A stretch of 64,000 nt of DNA from Ochotona curzoniae (GCF_017591425.1 NW_024466512.1:17735001-17799000); one strand, 5' to 3'; counted from the first letter of the stretch, positions 22,932 through 34,300 are shown. Notes: generated by a model from the letters alone, not told the origin. Translations and numbers: made by a program.

Positions 22932-22959
22932 TCCATTCCTTCCTACTTCAAGTACATTC

Positions 22960-23220
22960 TATTACCCAGGGATTATATTTGTTCTTCACGTTGCTTGATA
23001 CTCCATTTTCCACAAATTTCTGTGTGACTCATCCTTTCACTTTATTTAATTTGTACTTTAATTTCATTTTATCCAAGTGGCCTTCCTTGACCAAGCAATT
23101 TAGAATCCTACATTCACTTTCCTATCTCATTGTGCTTTCAAATCTCACTTCTTATATTCCTCCTGCTTCTGATCACCTATCATTGAAGATGATTCTCATT
23201 ACTTGAGGGTTCAATATTTA
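22960..23220 (+). repeat. Probable L2 fragment, sense
   Basis: A 'TCTGTGTGACTCATCC...CCAAGTGGCCTTCCTTGACCAAGCAATTTAGAATCCTAC' run resembles the L2 3' region (GTGAGGCCTTCCCTGACCACCC...ATTTAAAATTGC). It is heavily diverged. Confidence 0.45.
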
Positions 23221-23778
23221 TGAAATCTCCCCCTCGCTGAAAGTCTATTTGTCTCTCCCAAATCAATATGTGTGATACTTTCACGGTCATTCACAGACAA
23301 GTGCAGAGTGAGGAGAAATTCTGGTAGCCTTAAATTCATGGTCCAGCTGAGGCATGACATGGGAGCATTCTAGCTCAGTGCTCGCAATGCAAGCATTACA
23401 CTTGCTGCAGTCTACGGAGAGCCCTGTGTCTGAATTTGTACATCCTGTTGGTGTCTTGAATGTCGAAAAGAACCACAGGTGGTACTTGGGTTCAGAATCA
23501 CAAGAAGGAGATGACATACTTTAGTGAGATGTCTATTTAGATACCCTTTGGTTGGCCATGAGTTAAAGTGCCAATGGACATGAGGGCAATGCTACCAAAT
23601 TAATAATATGCACCAAATAAGGTATTTTTAAGTAGAAACATAATTTAAAAGAAAGTCACATATCAATTAATTGATGAAAATGTTGTGACCAGAGACTTAT
23701 AAGAATCTAACTTATATAGAATAATAGCTCAGTATTCACTGACATTTGTGGTGGAGTGAATGAGAATTTTATCTATTT
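23221..23778. other. Unannotated spacer
   Basis: I see no gene or named repeat; open frames are at most 76 codons. Confidence 0.45.
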
Positions 23779-23794
23779 GTGTGTGTGTGTGTGT
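23779..23794. repeat. (GT)8 microsatellite
   Basis: Eight uninterrupted GT units. Confidence 0.95.
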
Positions 23795-23814
23795 ATGTTT
23801 TGTTATTTCTCCCC

Positions 23815-23935
23815 TGAGAAAATAAAGTAGTAAAGCAAGGATGATATGTTTACTCTTATGTATTAAGAGGCTTAGGAATAATGCCTGACATATAAGTGCT
23901 CAATGAATATTTCATGATGTAATAAACGGAGGAAA
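23815..23935 (+). repeat. MIR/L2-type 3' end, sense
   Basis: 'AATGCCTGACATATAAGTGCTCAATGAATATTTCATGATG' corresponds to the ancient TGCCTGGCACATAGTAAGCGCTCAATAAATGTT ending shared by MIR and L2 3' sequences. Confidence 0.6.
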
Positions 23936-23999
23936 GAAAGAGAATTTCACTGGAGAGTTAATCTAGTAAGTTAATAAACAAAGCAATTAATGTTACAGG

Positions 24000-24290
24000 T
24001 TGTGATGCAGTCGCTGGAGACAACAGAGTGGTAAGGCAGAGATGAACAGAGAGGATGAGTGATACCTCAGCTGGCATCTAAGGAAGCAGCAGCATTTTTT
24101 GGAAGTCTTGGAAGCATGGAGGGGAGGACATTCCAGGCAGAGAATATGACAAGCGCAGAATGACTGCAAAAAGGATGGCAGAGGGAGTAGACAGCAAAAT
24201 GAGCCACTGGGAGCAATGGAAGAATGGCCCAAAGAAGGTCAACAATGGAGGAGAAAGAAGGCAATACTAGACCAGAATACATTTTGCATA
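24000..24290. repeat. Ancient interspersed repeat, family not resolved
   Basis: 'TGGAGGGGAGGACATTCCAGGCAGAGAATATGACAAGCGCAGAATG' resembles the widespread mammalian 'GAGCATTCCAGGCAGAGGGAACAGCAAGTGCAAAGGC' element, which lies among MIR/L2-age repeats. The whole block is purine-rich on the plus strand. It is not a gene: the frames on the complement are short and repetitive. Confidence 0.45.
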
Positions 24291-25024
24291 TTGAGGGAAA
24301 AACGGAAAGTCCACAAGCAGTCAGATAAATCTGACTAACTCCTCAAGGCCAAGAAAACTAATGGGAGATTGATTGGTCAACTAATAGGCCCATTGTTTAG
24401 TTGTCATGTATTCTGTACTTCTCAAATAATTCCCTTCTGCAATGGTGCCTTTGTAAACATGTTGCTATCAGAACTGTGGTTTGATTTCCTCTAAGTAACC
24501 CTGAGGAGCATCATGGGATTTTCAGGTTAATAATATTTAGCTTTGATCGAGGAATTGTTCTCCATTGGGGAGGGACCTCTTCATCTTCTTCCTCTTCCCC
24601 CCCTTGCTCCTCCTGCTCCTCCCCTTCCTGCTCTGTATAGATTTAGAAGTACACACAGAAACAAACTGGGAACAAGGAGAATGTGTTTGCACTCAGAATG
24701 GTCTATTCAGAGAACCCTGATGATCTGGAATTTAACAAATGGCCAACATTGCCACCAGATTGAATTCTATTATGGATATATTTTAATTCTGATGTAACAG
24801 TATTTGGGAATGTGCTGACAAGATTCAAATCTTGTGCAATATTTGGTCAGTGGTAACGAATGAATGCTAATTGTAAGTATTAAGGAATTGTAAGTAGTAA
24901 GTAATACTTAATACAATTATTAAATAATAATTACAAATATTAAGCCTGAGAGATCAATCTGATTGATGAAATGACCAATAACGTAATGGAGGAGGGAGAT
25001 GCATTTGTGAAATCTAAGAATCTG
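24291..25024. other. Unannotated DNA with a polypyrimidine tract
   Basis: A C/T-rich tract occupies about 24576-24635 (TCTTCTTCCTCTTCCCC, then CTCCTCCTGCTCCTCC). Downstream, 24869-24945 is very AT-rich, with imperfect inverted copies of AATTGTA and TACAATT. No gene is visible. Confidence 0.5.
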
Positions 25025-25310
25025 TGGTTGGCATTTGGTAAAGCAATGAAGAAGGCTGTTGGGATGTCCAGATGCTGTCAGAGGGCCTGGGTTCAGTCGC
25101 AGCTCTGCTGCAGAACCCAGCCTCCTGCCTGCCTCCACCCTGGAGCCACCAGGAGGCAACAGGTGAGAAACCAAGCAGTTGGGAACTGGACACCCAGTGG
25201 GGAGACCTGGATTACATTCCTGACTGAACAGACCAGTGATGGGAGTCTTCTCTGTGTCTAAACGAACTCACCAACAAAATGAAAATAAAATTGTGTAAAA
25301 GAAATGGAAG
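25025..25310 (+). repeat. Older CSINE, sense
   Basis: 'GAGGGCCTGGGTTCAGTCGCAGCTCTGCTGCAGAACCCAGCCTCCTGCCTGCCTCCACCCTGGAGCCACCAGGAGGCAACAGGTGA' is the old CSINE body, including a decayed B-box (GGTTCAGTCGC). The copy continues with 'GGGGAGACCTGGATTACATTCCTGACTG' and an A-rich end. Confidence 0.85.
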
Positions 25311-26974
25311 GATCTTAATAAGAATTAAATTAGAAGGGATGCCATTTTTAAATGCAGTGGAAGCTGAATTTACTGCATATAACTTCATTAGTATATATAC
25401 TACAGATATGCTCAGGAAGTAAGAAGTGTTCAGTGTGACCAGATTTGGGGTATATATGTGTATGAGATAGACATTGGCCAGATTGTTTTTGAATGTTAGG
25501 CTTGGTATGTATGATTGATTTTTTTAAAGATTCATTAATTTTTAAGAGTGATAGTGTTCTTAGATAAGGGTTTTAAAGGAACAGTCTACGTGTACATGTA
25601 ATTTACCCTGAGGCTGTGAAGAGTAGCCTAGAAACATTCCCTCAGACTAGACGCATCCCTTAATGATGTATTATTCTGGTAGGAAAGGACAGTGGTTGGA
25701 GCCTAGAGCATACCATAAATGCTGTGGTGTGAAGGAAGACTATTTGAGTGCAAGAGCCTATGAATTCTACTTATCTGCAGAAATACATTAGACTCATGCC
25801 TGCTCTTTAAAATGCAAATCCTGGAATGAATATGCATACACCTTTTACTTGGATATAGCACACTTTGGAAAAGCTTTGTTGTTACTCAATGAAAACCAGA
25901 TAAGCAACTAAACAACTCATTGACATTTAAGATTTTCAACATGGTTGCATCATGAATAAAAGACATCTGATTCTCAGATTGGAAGTAGTTCATTTTATTT
26001 ATGTTACAGAGAAAGAGTGAAAAAAGCCATCAGTCACCCATGTATACTCTGCATGTCAGGAGAGTGTACATCAGATGCCATTTTATCACATCTTCTTTAC
26101 AATTTTTAAGTCAAATGCAATGATTTCTTAGCTCCTGCTAAATTGCTAGCTCTCAGATAATGTATACCTTCAACTCAGATCATTCGGAAGGATTTATCAC
26201 ATGGCTGTGGAGCATTACAGACAGAGCGGCATTGTTTTGCTTCTGTGGTTTTGTTGTAGAGGAGACATTGGATACACAAAATATTGATTTTCTCGTTTCC
26301 CAAACGCTTCCTAAGCTCTCAAGTTGACCTAATCCACGCAAGGGCAACCATTTTACCTTAGTCTTGATCAAAGCTATGGGGAAATTAGTTTCAAGTATGT
26401 AGGACCAATCATTTGTAAATATCTGCCAGATTTCCCAGTTCTTCACAGTATTCAGCTATTATTGCTTCTTTATTCTCCTTGGTTGAAATAATTACATATA
26501 TGTTAATATAGGATAATAACTTCAAAAGCACATAAAACAGAATTCGAACTCATCCAGAGCAGTTGAATGAGTTAATATTTATTATGTATTTCTAGCAAGT
26601 TATATTCCTATTATCTTTAGTTTGTTGAACTTTGATGTTATTCTTAAATATAAAACAAAATTTAATTTAAAAGAGTGCGAAGTCTTGTGAATTTTATTAC
26701 ACACACAAATACTAGCACAGCCAAGAGAAATAAATATTCTTCATGGCAAAAGTTCTTTCATGCTACCAGTTGCAGTCATATCTTCTGCCTTCTAAATGTG
26801 ATCACTGGCAACAACTGACCATAGTTATTCTTTCTTTTTCTTTTCAAGAATGTCCTTTAAGGGATACTGTCCAGATTCTGAATTGTTGAAACTGTCTTCT
26901 TTCCCTAGACATCTGAGACATACCGAAGTCATTGTGTGCCTTCATAGGTCATCGCATTTTATTCCCAAATATGA
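25311..26974. other. Unannotated AT-rich DNA
   Basis: No gene. A TTTTTTTAAAGATTCATTAATTTTTAAGAG segment near 25520 may be the tail complement of an antisense CSINE fragment, but it is too short to call. Confidence 0.4.
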
Positions 26975-27475
26975 TCCTCCTCGCTGGATCTACCACAATT
27001 TTTGCTTATCCATTCACCCCTCAAATGCAATTGATGTATCTCAGATTTGGACAATTATGAATGGAACCACTATACATATTTATGCAAAGATTTATGTGTG
27101 AATTTAAGTTTTCATTCCCGAGCTTAAATATGGAGTTGTGGGTTTGTGGGAACACACAGAAAATATATCCATCCAAAAAAAATGGAAAATTTTCTTTTTT
27201 TTTTCGATTTCCAGTAATATTGTATGAGAGTTGTAATTGCTTTATATTCTTTTAGCACTTGGTCTAATTTGCATTATTGATTTTAGTCATTCTAGTAATT
27301 ATGTGATAATATTTCACTGTGGTTTTAATTCTCATCCCAGTAATGACTAATTGCATCGGTTTTTGCCACAGTGTCTGTTAAAGTATTTTGCCCAAGATTT
27401 TGTTGAGTTTATTTTTTCATCCTTTTGAGTGGTTTACTAATGCTTATTATTAATACGCTGCTTTGTTTCCTTAAA
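26975..27475 (-). repeat. Old L1 (L1M-type) ORF2/3' fragment, antisense
   Basis: The plus strand follows the antisense L1 pattern in order: 'CTTATCCATTCACCCCTCAAATG', 'GGACAATTATGAATGGAACCACTATACATATTTATGCA', then 'GTATGAGAG'. Next come 'GTGGTTTTAATTCTCATCCCAGTAATGACTAA' and 'GTGTCTGTTAAAGTATTTTGCCCAAGATTTTGTTGAGTTTATTTTTTCATCCTTTTGAG'. It is highly diverged and frame-broken. Confidence 0.75.
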
Positions 27476-29528
27476 ACATCTTTTGGCAGAACAATAGTGC
27501 CAAGCATTGTGGAACTGCAATTCATCAATGTTTGGTTCAAGAGTTATGATTTTGGAGTCCAGTTTGAACATTATTTGCTTATGCCATAAAAATCTAATAA
27601 AGAAGGAAAACGACAAATTCGCAATTATAGAGACTTTACACTCCTCTCACAATAACCAGTAGAATTGGTAGATAGAAAGTCAGCGTGGTCATAGCAACAG
27701 TGAGAATTTCACCTTGATGTAATTGACACTTATGGAATGCATCAATTAGTAGCAACATAGACATGTTTTCCAAGTCTGCATGAAGCGCTAGCCAAGATAA
27801 ACCATGCTCTGGATCAAAAACCAAATATTCACAAGTGTGAGAAATCAGCAGATTTTAAGAATGGACAAAGCATGTTTTCTGTTTGTAACGAAATCAACCA
27901 AGAAATCATGTAGAGACACAAGGCGGTAGATGATTAAGATACTCTTACAGCAGGCTCCTTACTGAGATTCCAATTGAATAGCTCTTCAAGTCCCAGGTCA
28001 TGTTACAAAAGTCAGGTGGAAGGGCGCAGAGCCTGGTTTCAGTGTGACATGCTGAAGGCAGGAGTTGCAATCCTTCTTTCAACTCCAGGGACAGAGATGG
28101 CTCCCTTTTAGGAGAGAGGCAAAGAACGGAATAGCCTTGCTACAACCTGTGCTTTAAATTAGGATGCGAAACAGAGTCGTACAAATTCCTGCAGACTGAG
28201 CATGTGTAGTCTGCAAAGCTGTGGCAGTCTCCATGATCCCAATCCCCCAGTAATGAGCAGGCAGCTGTCACCACCAACAGGTCTTAGAGCCCAGCCTGTT
28301 GCTGTCCTGATCAAGCCCAAAGTCTTCCACCCTGGGAGGATGCTCCTGGACCGGCCCTCTACACCTGGGCAGGCATCATGCGAGGATGCTCCTGGACTGA
28401 CCCTCTACACCTGGGCAGGCATCATGCCAGGCCTGCGCTCCAGTGAGCTGGACTCCTTTTGGTGCGTTGCACCACTTCAGGTAGAACAGTTGTGCATTCT
28501 AGGAATCTCGTATTTAGTCTAGTACCAGTAAGGGTGTGTAAGGGCTGCCTTTACTATATTCTTGTTGTCTGGAGCAGTCAGAAGGAAGCTATAGGACTGT
28601 GTCTTCAGGATCATTGCTAGGCTGGCAAGGCCCACCCTTGGCTTGTGAATGGACTCCAAGGACTAGGTCCATCATTAGGTACACCCCCTCCTGTCGGATT
28701 TATTTCAGTGTGCATCCATGTAAGGCCTATTTGTGTATCCACAAGATTGTATAAGGTCCCGGGCTCTGAGTTCAGGTTGTGAACTATGCCTAGGTGACCA
28801 AGGATTACTTCAATACTCTGGTGGAAGTCAAGAAGATCCTACACTGGTATAAGATCTTTCACTGCTTTGCTGTACCTTATTTTTGTTGATGTATCACGGT
28901 GCTAGACATGACAGTAAATAGTTTTCGTTTGGAATCAGTAGAGACCCTTATTTCCTTCACTTGCTTGGTTGTGAATGTCTTGCTGGTAACACTTTACTCT
29001 TCTTCACAGATCCCTCAACTCTACACGCTGTGTTCTCCATTTAGCAGTTGACTTGACATTAAATATGATTTCTTAGATTCCACACCCATAGTGACAATGT
29101 CAAGATTTTCATGAGAGGAGGTGCCTTGACTTTGAAGCCAGTTGGAGCACTTTCTCTGTCATGGTGCTGTACATGAGCTGTGATAAACCCGGTTTTGGGT
29201 GAATTACACTATGATTTGCAGTATGAGGTCTATATCCTAACCCCCCCCCCACTGCAATACTGTTATTGCTTTACAAACACTTTCTGTATTTGTAGTCAAC
29301 CTCCAGTAAAGAATGTGAGTCAGAAACCAAAATTGCGAAAATATCCAAAAAGCCAGGTAGGGAAACGAATAGCTAAATTTATAAATCTGATTTTTGTGAT
29401 TGAAATAACTGACTCCTTAGGCTAGTAATATTCTAGGCAATTCTAGCAGAATATCTGTGTTTTCAATTCTCTCTGTGGGTAAATTAACTGGATTATAGAC
29501 AAGATTATGACTCAAAAAGAAGCGAAAA
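27476..29528. other. Unannotated DNA with a GC-richer core
   Basis: No gene is recognised. The part from about 28030 to 28540 is GC-richer than its surroundings and contains a tandem duplication (annotated separately). A 106-codon open frame (28202-28522) spans it without recognisable domains. A run of ten C occurs at 29241-29250. Confidence 0.4.
28336..28427. repeat. Tandem duplication of a 46-bp unit
   Basis: 28336-28381 and 28382-28427 are adjacent copies beginning GAGGATGCTCCTGGAC and ending GGCAGGCATCATGC. They differ at two positions (CCGGCC against CTGACC). The length is not a multiple of three, so the duplication does not preserve a reading frame. Confidence 0.95.
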
Positions 29529-29872
29529 GGCCCAATGTGGTAGCCTAGTGGCTAAAGTCCTTGCATTGCACACGTCAGGCTCCCACCCATATGGGTCCTG
29601 GTCCTAATTGTGGTGGTCCCATTTCCTATCCAGCTTCCTGCTTGTGGCCTGGGAAAGCAGTAGAGGACTGTCCAAAGCCTTGGGACCCTGCACTTTTGCA
29701 CTTGTATGGGAGACCTGGAAGAGGTTCCTGGCTCCTGGCCCAGATCTGCACAGTTCCAGCCATTGTGGCTGCTTTGGCAGTGAATCATCAGATAGAAGAT
29801 CTTCCTCTCTGTCTCTCCTCCTCTCTGTATATCTGACTTTCCAATAAAAATTAAAATCTTTTTTTAAAAAAA
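29529..29872 (+). repeat. Young-type CSINE, sense, full-length
   Basis: It has the head 'GGCCCAATGTGGTAGCCTAGTGGCTAAAGTCC', 'TGCTTGTGGCCTGGGAAAGCAGTAGAGGACTGTCCAAAGCCTTGGGACCCTGCAC', and 'GAAGATCTTCCTCTCTGTCTCTCCTCCTCTCTGTATATCTGACTTTCCAATAAAA'. A small internal repeat (CACTTTTGCACTTG) is specific to this copy. AAAAAGAAGCGAAAA before and AAAAAGAAATGAAAA after are a likely imperfect target-site duplication. Confidence 0.93.
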
Positions 29873-30084
29873 GAAATGAAAAACTACATCCATAAGCAAA
29901 TTCAATGTTGTGCAGATTATAGTTTAAAAATAATTCCACAATTTTTTTTTTATCAGAACCTACGATGATAGAAAATAAAGGATTTGGTATTTAAAAATCA
30001 TTGAGCATCACTTGGCATGTCCTGCCCAAGTTTTGGTAATCTTTCCCTCTGGCTGTTAAATCACCAAGAACCTAGTAGCTCCAA

Positions 30085-30290
30085 AGCAGCAGAAGTTGTT
30101 TCTTTCACAGTTTTGGAGGCCAGAAGAGCAAGACCAAGGCACAGGCAGGACTGAGCCCTTCTGGAGGATTCTTTGCCTGTTTCCTTGCTGGAGGGGCCTG
30201 CAGTTGCTTGCATCCCTCAGCGCACAGCAGGTTAGCTCTGACTTTCACCTCCACCTTCACAGTGTCTGCCCTGTGTGTGAATCTGATTTT
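30085..30290 (-). repeat. MLT1-like LTR fragment, antisense
   Basis: 'GTTTCTTTCACAGTTTTGGAGGCCAGAAGAGCAAGACCAAGGCACAGGCAGG' matches the antisense MLT1 block ATTTCTCACAGTTCTGGAGGCTGGAAGTCCAAGATCAAGGTGCCAGCAGG. The '...CTGCCCTGTGTGTG' further on is equivalent to the CTGTGTCCTCAC region. Confidence 0.65.
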
Positions 30291-31760
30291 CAAGGTTTTT
30301 TTTCCTGCCTTTTTCTTATATGGATGCCTGTATCTCAAGATTCTTAACATGCTAAACCCTTACAAAATTGCCTGTACTAAGCAAGATCATACTCACAGGT
30401 TTGGGGGATTGACAGGTCTGTTTAGCCCTTTATACTATTTATTTGATAAGTTCTTCTGGTAAACAAGACTCATTTTCACATGCACAAAATGTAGAAGACA
30501 TCTAAGATTCTACCAAGATGAAACCTGTACCATTGTGAGGAAATAGAGGTTGGAGAACTCCTAGTTTATAAATACAGATTTTACACTGCACATTACTCGT
30601 CCTATGTGTAATTCCTTTGAATATTACTATTCTTATTGTATGGTGTCAAAGTAGGAATCATATTTCACACAAAGAAATTGCTTTAAACAAAACCATTATT
30701 TTCACTCTGGGGTTTCAATTTAATGGAATTCTTTCAAAAATAGCTGTTGATTAAAAACAGGTAAGGGTGCACTTGGGAAAAATAAGCATGGAAAGTCGGA
30801 ATGATCTACCTTCTAAAGTGCTAATGGCTTTTGTTGAAAGACTTACTGAACCACTGCTGATGGCAATGTATGAAAATTTACTGAGAACTGGGAAATGACA
30901 GGATTGGATGCCAACGCTGCATCAATTTTCCAGAATAGAAAGAACGGCTATCTTGGTAATTACAGCTCAGTGAATGTAACTTAAATCCTTCAATAATGAG
31001 GCAACTATTAAGAAGAAAAACCTGTAAAAATCCCTCGAAGGTAACAAAATGATGAACCATAAATAGAATTGGTGTATAAAGAAAAAAATTGTGACAGATG
31101 GAATTTGATAGCTTTTTGATAAGATTACCAAATTAATAGACTATGGAAAGGAAATGATTATAATATGTTTTTTATTTTATTGTATGTGATATTCTCTAGT
31201 GAAATTTACATAATTCAAATTTCCTGGAAAATGAGTAGTGCCTTGTGGTTTAAAAACTACTTATGGTGTCAAACAGTAAAATATCAACAGCAGAGGATCT
31301 GGTTTGGGGGAGAATAGGCTATTCAGTTCCATTTCAGTTTAAAATGAAGCTGGATTTTAATAACTCATTTGAGGACTCAAAGAGACAATCTTGTTACTGG
31401 AAGCTTGGATTGGTTTAAAAGGATGAAAAGCAATCTCTTATTGCACACCAGAGAGACTAACTTGCAATGGCTGTTTTCTCCTTGCTTTTTTTCTTAGGAA
31501 AAATGGAAAGGTGATAGAACTTGTTTAAAAAAGAAAAGTGATCTAGTTACTAAGTTCAGATAAAAAAAAAAATTCACTTTAGCTGTAGATGCCCTAATGT
31601 GGTCTTAAACCTTCTCTGTGGTTTTGATTTTCTATAGTTTTAAAAGGAGTTTAAACATTAAAATATTTTTCTACGCGAGGAAGAGACTGAGTCATAAGAG
31701 CAGTTGCCTTGAGACTATTGGATCCAGGGGAGAAGTTGAGGTTTGGAAGGATACAATTCA
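30291..31760. other. Unannotated AT-rich DNA
   Basis: I see no gene and no nameable repeat; open frames are at most 60-84 codons without domains. Confidence 0.45.
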
Positions 31761-31815
31761 TGTTCTTCTTTCTCTGTAATTCTGCCTTTCAAACAGAAAC
31801 AAATCTGTTCTAAAA
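31761..31815 (+). repeat. Older CSINE 3' end fragment, sense
   Basis: 'TTCTTCTTTCTCTGTAATTCTGCCTTTCAAACAGAAACAAATCTG' is the CSINE 3' end. The 5' body upstream (from about 31690) is too decayed to bound. Confidence 0.65.
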
Positions 31816-31917
31816 ACATGAATAATTTTTGGTTGTCCACAGGAGTTAATGATGTGACATTATTTCCTTCAGCTTTCAAAGTGTTAATCTGAGATAGCCA
31901 TTTGTTATGAAAAATGT

Positions 31918-32205
31918 TTTTGAAAGGCAGAAAGACAGGCTTGCTTCGGCAGCACATATACTAAAAGGTGGAAAGACAGACAGAGATCTTCCACCCACAG
32001 GTTTGCTCTCCAAATACCTACAGTAGCTGGAGCTGGATCAGGACAGAGCCAGGAGCTAAGAAATCCAACTGGGTTTACCACGCGAGTGTCAGGAACACAG
32101 GTAATTGAGCAGTCACCTGCTACTTTGCAGGGTGCGCATTTGTAAAAAGTTGAAATTGGAAGCAGAGTCAGTACCAGGTACTCCAGTATGAAAATCAGGT
32201 GACCA
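31918..32205 (-). repeat. Older CSINE, antisense, interrupted by a U6 fragment
   Basis: The 3' complement 'TTTTTGAAAGGCAGAAAGACAG' is cut by the U6-derived insertion. The element resumes with 'GACAGACAGAGATCTTCCACCCACAGG', 'CAGGACAGAGCCAGGAGCTAAGAAATCCAACTGGGT' and 'CAGTCACCTGCTACTTTGCAGGGTGCGCATTTGT'. Taking out the insertion and one copy of the direct repeat leaves a continuous SINE, so the SINE is the older of the two. Confidence 0.85.
31939..31966 (+). pseudogene. 3'-truncated, tailless U6 snRNA fragment
   Basis: These 28 bases match nucleotides 3-30 of mammalian U6 snRNA (stem-loop GCTTCGGCAGC, then ACATATACTAAAA), with one C-to-T change at U6 position 6. The remaining roughly 77 nt of U6 and any poly(A) are absent. 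Direct repeats flank it: AAAGGCAGAAAGACAG (31923-31938) and AAAGGTGGAAAGACAG (31964-31979), 14 of 16 identical, the second overlapping the final AAA of the U6 match. It is a retroposed fragment and cannot act as U6, because the catalytic core and 3' stem are missing. Confidence 0.88.
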
Positions 32206-32274
32206 GAAAGTATCTTAGCTTTTCTTTTAAATTTCTGTTACTTAACATATCATTTCATTAAAATATATATATAA

Positions 32275-32500
32275 CTGGCCGATGAAAGGCAGAACAAAGC
32301 CAGAAGCTGGCAGTTCCATGTGGGTCTCACACATGGGAATCAGGGTGTCAACGGCCAGGACCATGCTCTCCTGCCTACCTAGATGCCTGAGCAGAAAGCT
32401 GGATCTGAACCAGCGTGGTTGGTTCTCAAATTGACACTGCAGTGTAGCAGGTGAGAATTGCAAGGGGCAGCTTAACTCCTGGTGCCATAGCATTGTTCCC
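32275..32500 (-). repeat. Older CSINE, antisense, partial
   Basis: 'GATGAAAGGCAGAACAAAGCCAGAAGCTGGCAGTTCCATGTGGGTCTCACACATGGG' and 'GCAGAAAGCTGGATCTGAACCAGCGTGG' follow the family. It closes at a decayed head complement (GCAGCTTAACTCCTGGTGCCATAGC). Confidence 0.8.
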
Positions 32501-33929
32501 CAAGTGGTGTCCTAAAGGCTGCATCAAATGCCCTACCCTGATATCCAGGTCTTACTGCCCCTTTGCAACACGGGTTTTAGGGATGGTGATGGCACATTGC
32601 TGCAAAAAACTAAACGAATCCATTGGACACAGTTTTGGAAAGAGAATGATTCAAGAGCTTCTAGTCCTGATTTATGATTTGAAACCGTGTGCACAGTTCT
32701 TTCAGGCATAAACGTGGTCCTGAAGAGATAAGAAAAAGGACACAAAAAGACATAATTAATTTAGAAGTAAAGAGCAGACAAAATTGGTGGAAAGAATTGA
32801 ATTACCATGTTACAGTGGGGGCATATCCGGGGAGTCATCTGAATCTAATGTGCAGCTTATAACAGGAAGCAAATATTTTGGCAACTAAAATTTAATGCTT
32901 GTCAGCACAGCATTTGCTTTGCAATGGCAAGGAAAACTAGACAAGTCACATGAATAAGTGAGGAAATGGAGAAGTCATCAATCCCCATTTGGGGGGTCTG
33001 TTTCAAAGTGAGAAATAGACTCTTACTGGACCTAGGTATTGATGGTAAACATATTTAAAGAAGAATTCCTGGGGATCATTATTAAAAAATGTCTCAAAGC
33101 CACTGATAAGGGTACAGACCAGGCTTGAGAGCAAACAAATTGTGCCTCCAAAAGAGATATAAAAGGGAATGTACTAAACTACCTATGAAGTGTTCTTGCC
33201 AAATACTTAAGCTCAACAGTTGATCAAACTTTTAAACCTCACTCTTAGTTCCAAGTAATAGTGGGGACAGAAAAACACGGAGTGAAAAAAAAAAAATAGA
33301 AAATGTTCTCTCAGTAAACAAACTTCTAATTTCCTTAACTTATAAGCTGTAAGGAAGTGAAAAAATCAGAACACGTAGATTGAAAGACAAGATGAAAAGC
33401 CAGTTGCTGGTGTGTCATGAAACCATCTTCTTTCCCTGGCTTGCCCTACTCTTTCAGCCTTCCGTCCATCTTTCCATCTTTCCTTCTCTCTTTTATTTTC
33501 TATTGAAAAGAAAACTGCTCTTGCTTAGTGTGTCAAATGTGTTGAAGGGTGGATACACGGAAGAATGGTTGATTTCAAATCATCACAGACTTGGAATTTT
33601 TTTGTGTTTAAGATGATATACCCTGAGTAGTTTTTAGGAGCATAATTTGTTCTTAGTTTTCCTATCTGAATGAGCTTGTATCCTCAAGCCAGTATTTCTC
33701 CAACATTTCCCACGTCAGGGCTCTGATAGCCACTCATGCACGCCAATGCTTCTGGGTTGTACGTGTAAATCAAGTCCCACAGTGTAGTCTTGTATGACAT
33801 GTTTCACTTCAGACTGCTGGAACTAAAAATGCTGCATTGTTTGGGATGTCACTTTCTCACGACGTCTCGTAAATTTTAAGAGGATTATACAATGATTGTG
33901 TGCCTAGATACTTCACCAACAGATTTAAA
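32501..33929. other. Unannotated DNA
   Basis: No gene or named repeat. A T/C-rich stretch is at about 33455-33500 and an A-run at 33285-33297. Confidence 0.45.
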
Positions 33930-34300
33930 AATTAAAGTGCACATGTAAACCTCTGTTCAATATTTATAACAGCTTTATTCATACTTACTCAAAAATTGAA
34001 GTAAACAGGATGCCCTTACACAGGTGAATGCATAAACATATTATGACACTTATGCGTGATGCATAAAATCAAGAATAAATGAAGCCATAAAATAGCATGC
34101 ACGAATCTTACCTGCATATCTGTAAATGAAAGAAATGACACTCTTCTGTAATTATCAATTGCAAGACACACTAGAGGAGCCCACAATAGAGAAGGCAATT
34201 CAGTAGTAAGACCCTGAGTTACTAAGAAGTATGGAAAGGGAGAATGGCGGAGTAGATGAAACACAGAGGACATTTACCAGAGGGGTTACACTATTCTGTA
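33930..34300 (+). repeat. Old L1 (L1M-type) 3' fragment, sense
   Basis: Ordered matches to the end of L1 ORF2 are 'GCACATGTAAACCTCTGTTCAATATTTATAACAGCTTTATTCATA' and 'GTAAACAGGATGCCCTTACACAGGTGAATGCATAAACATATTATGACA'. 'GAATAAATGAAGCCATAAAATAGCATGCACGAATCTT' follows (consensus TATTCAGCCATAAAAAGGAATG..). Frame breaks throughout make it inactive. Confidence 0.75.

Noticed and set aside
24576..24635. Polypyrimidine tract as a splice acceptor of a real exon
   Set aside because: The tract is long, no supported exon follows, and no domain is encoded downstream.
31939..31966. A functional U6 gene
   Set aside because: Only 28 nt of about 107 are present, and upstream Pol III elements (TATA/PSE at the right spacing) are not evident inside the SINE.
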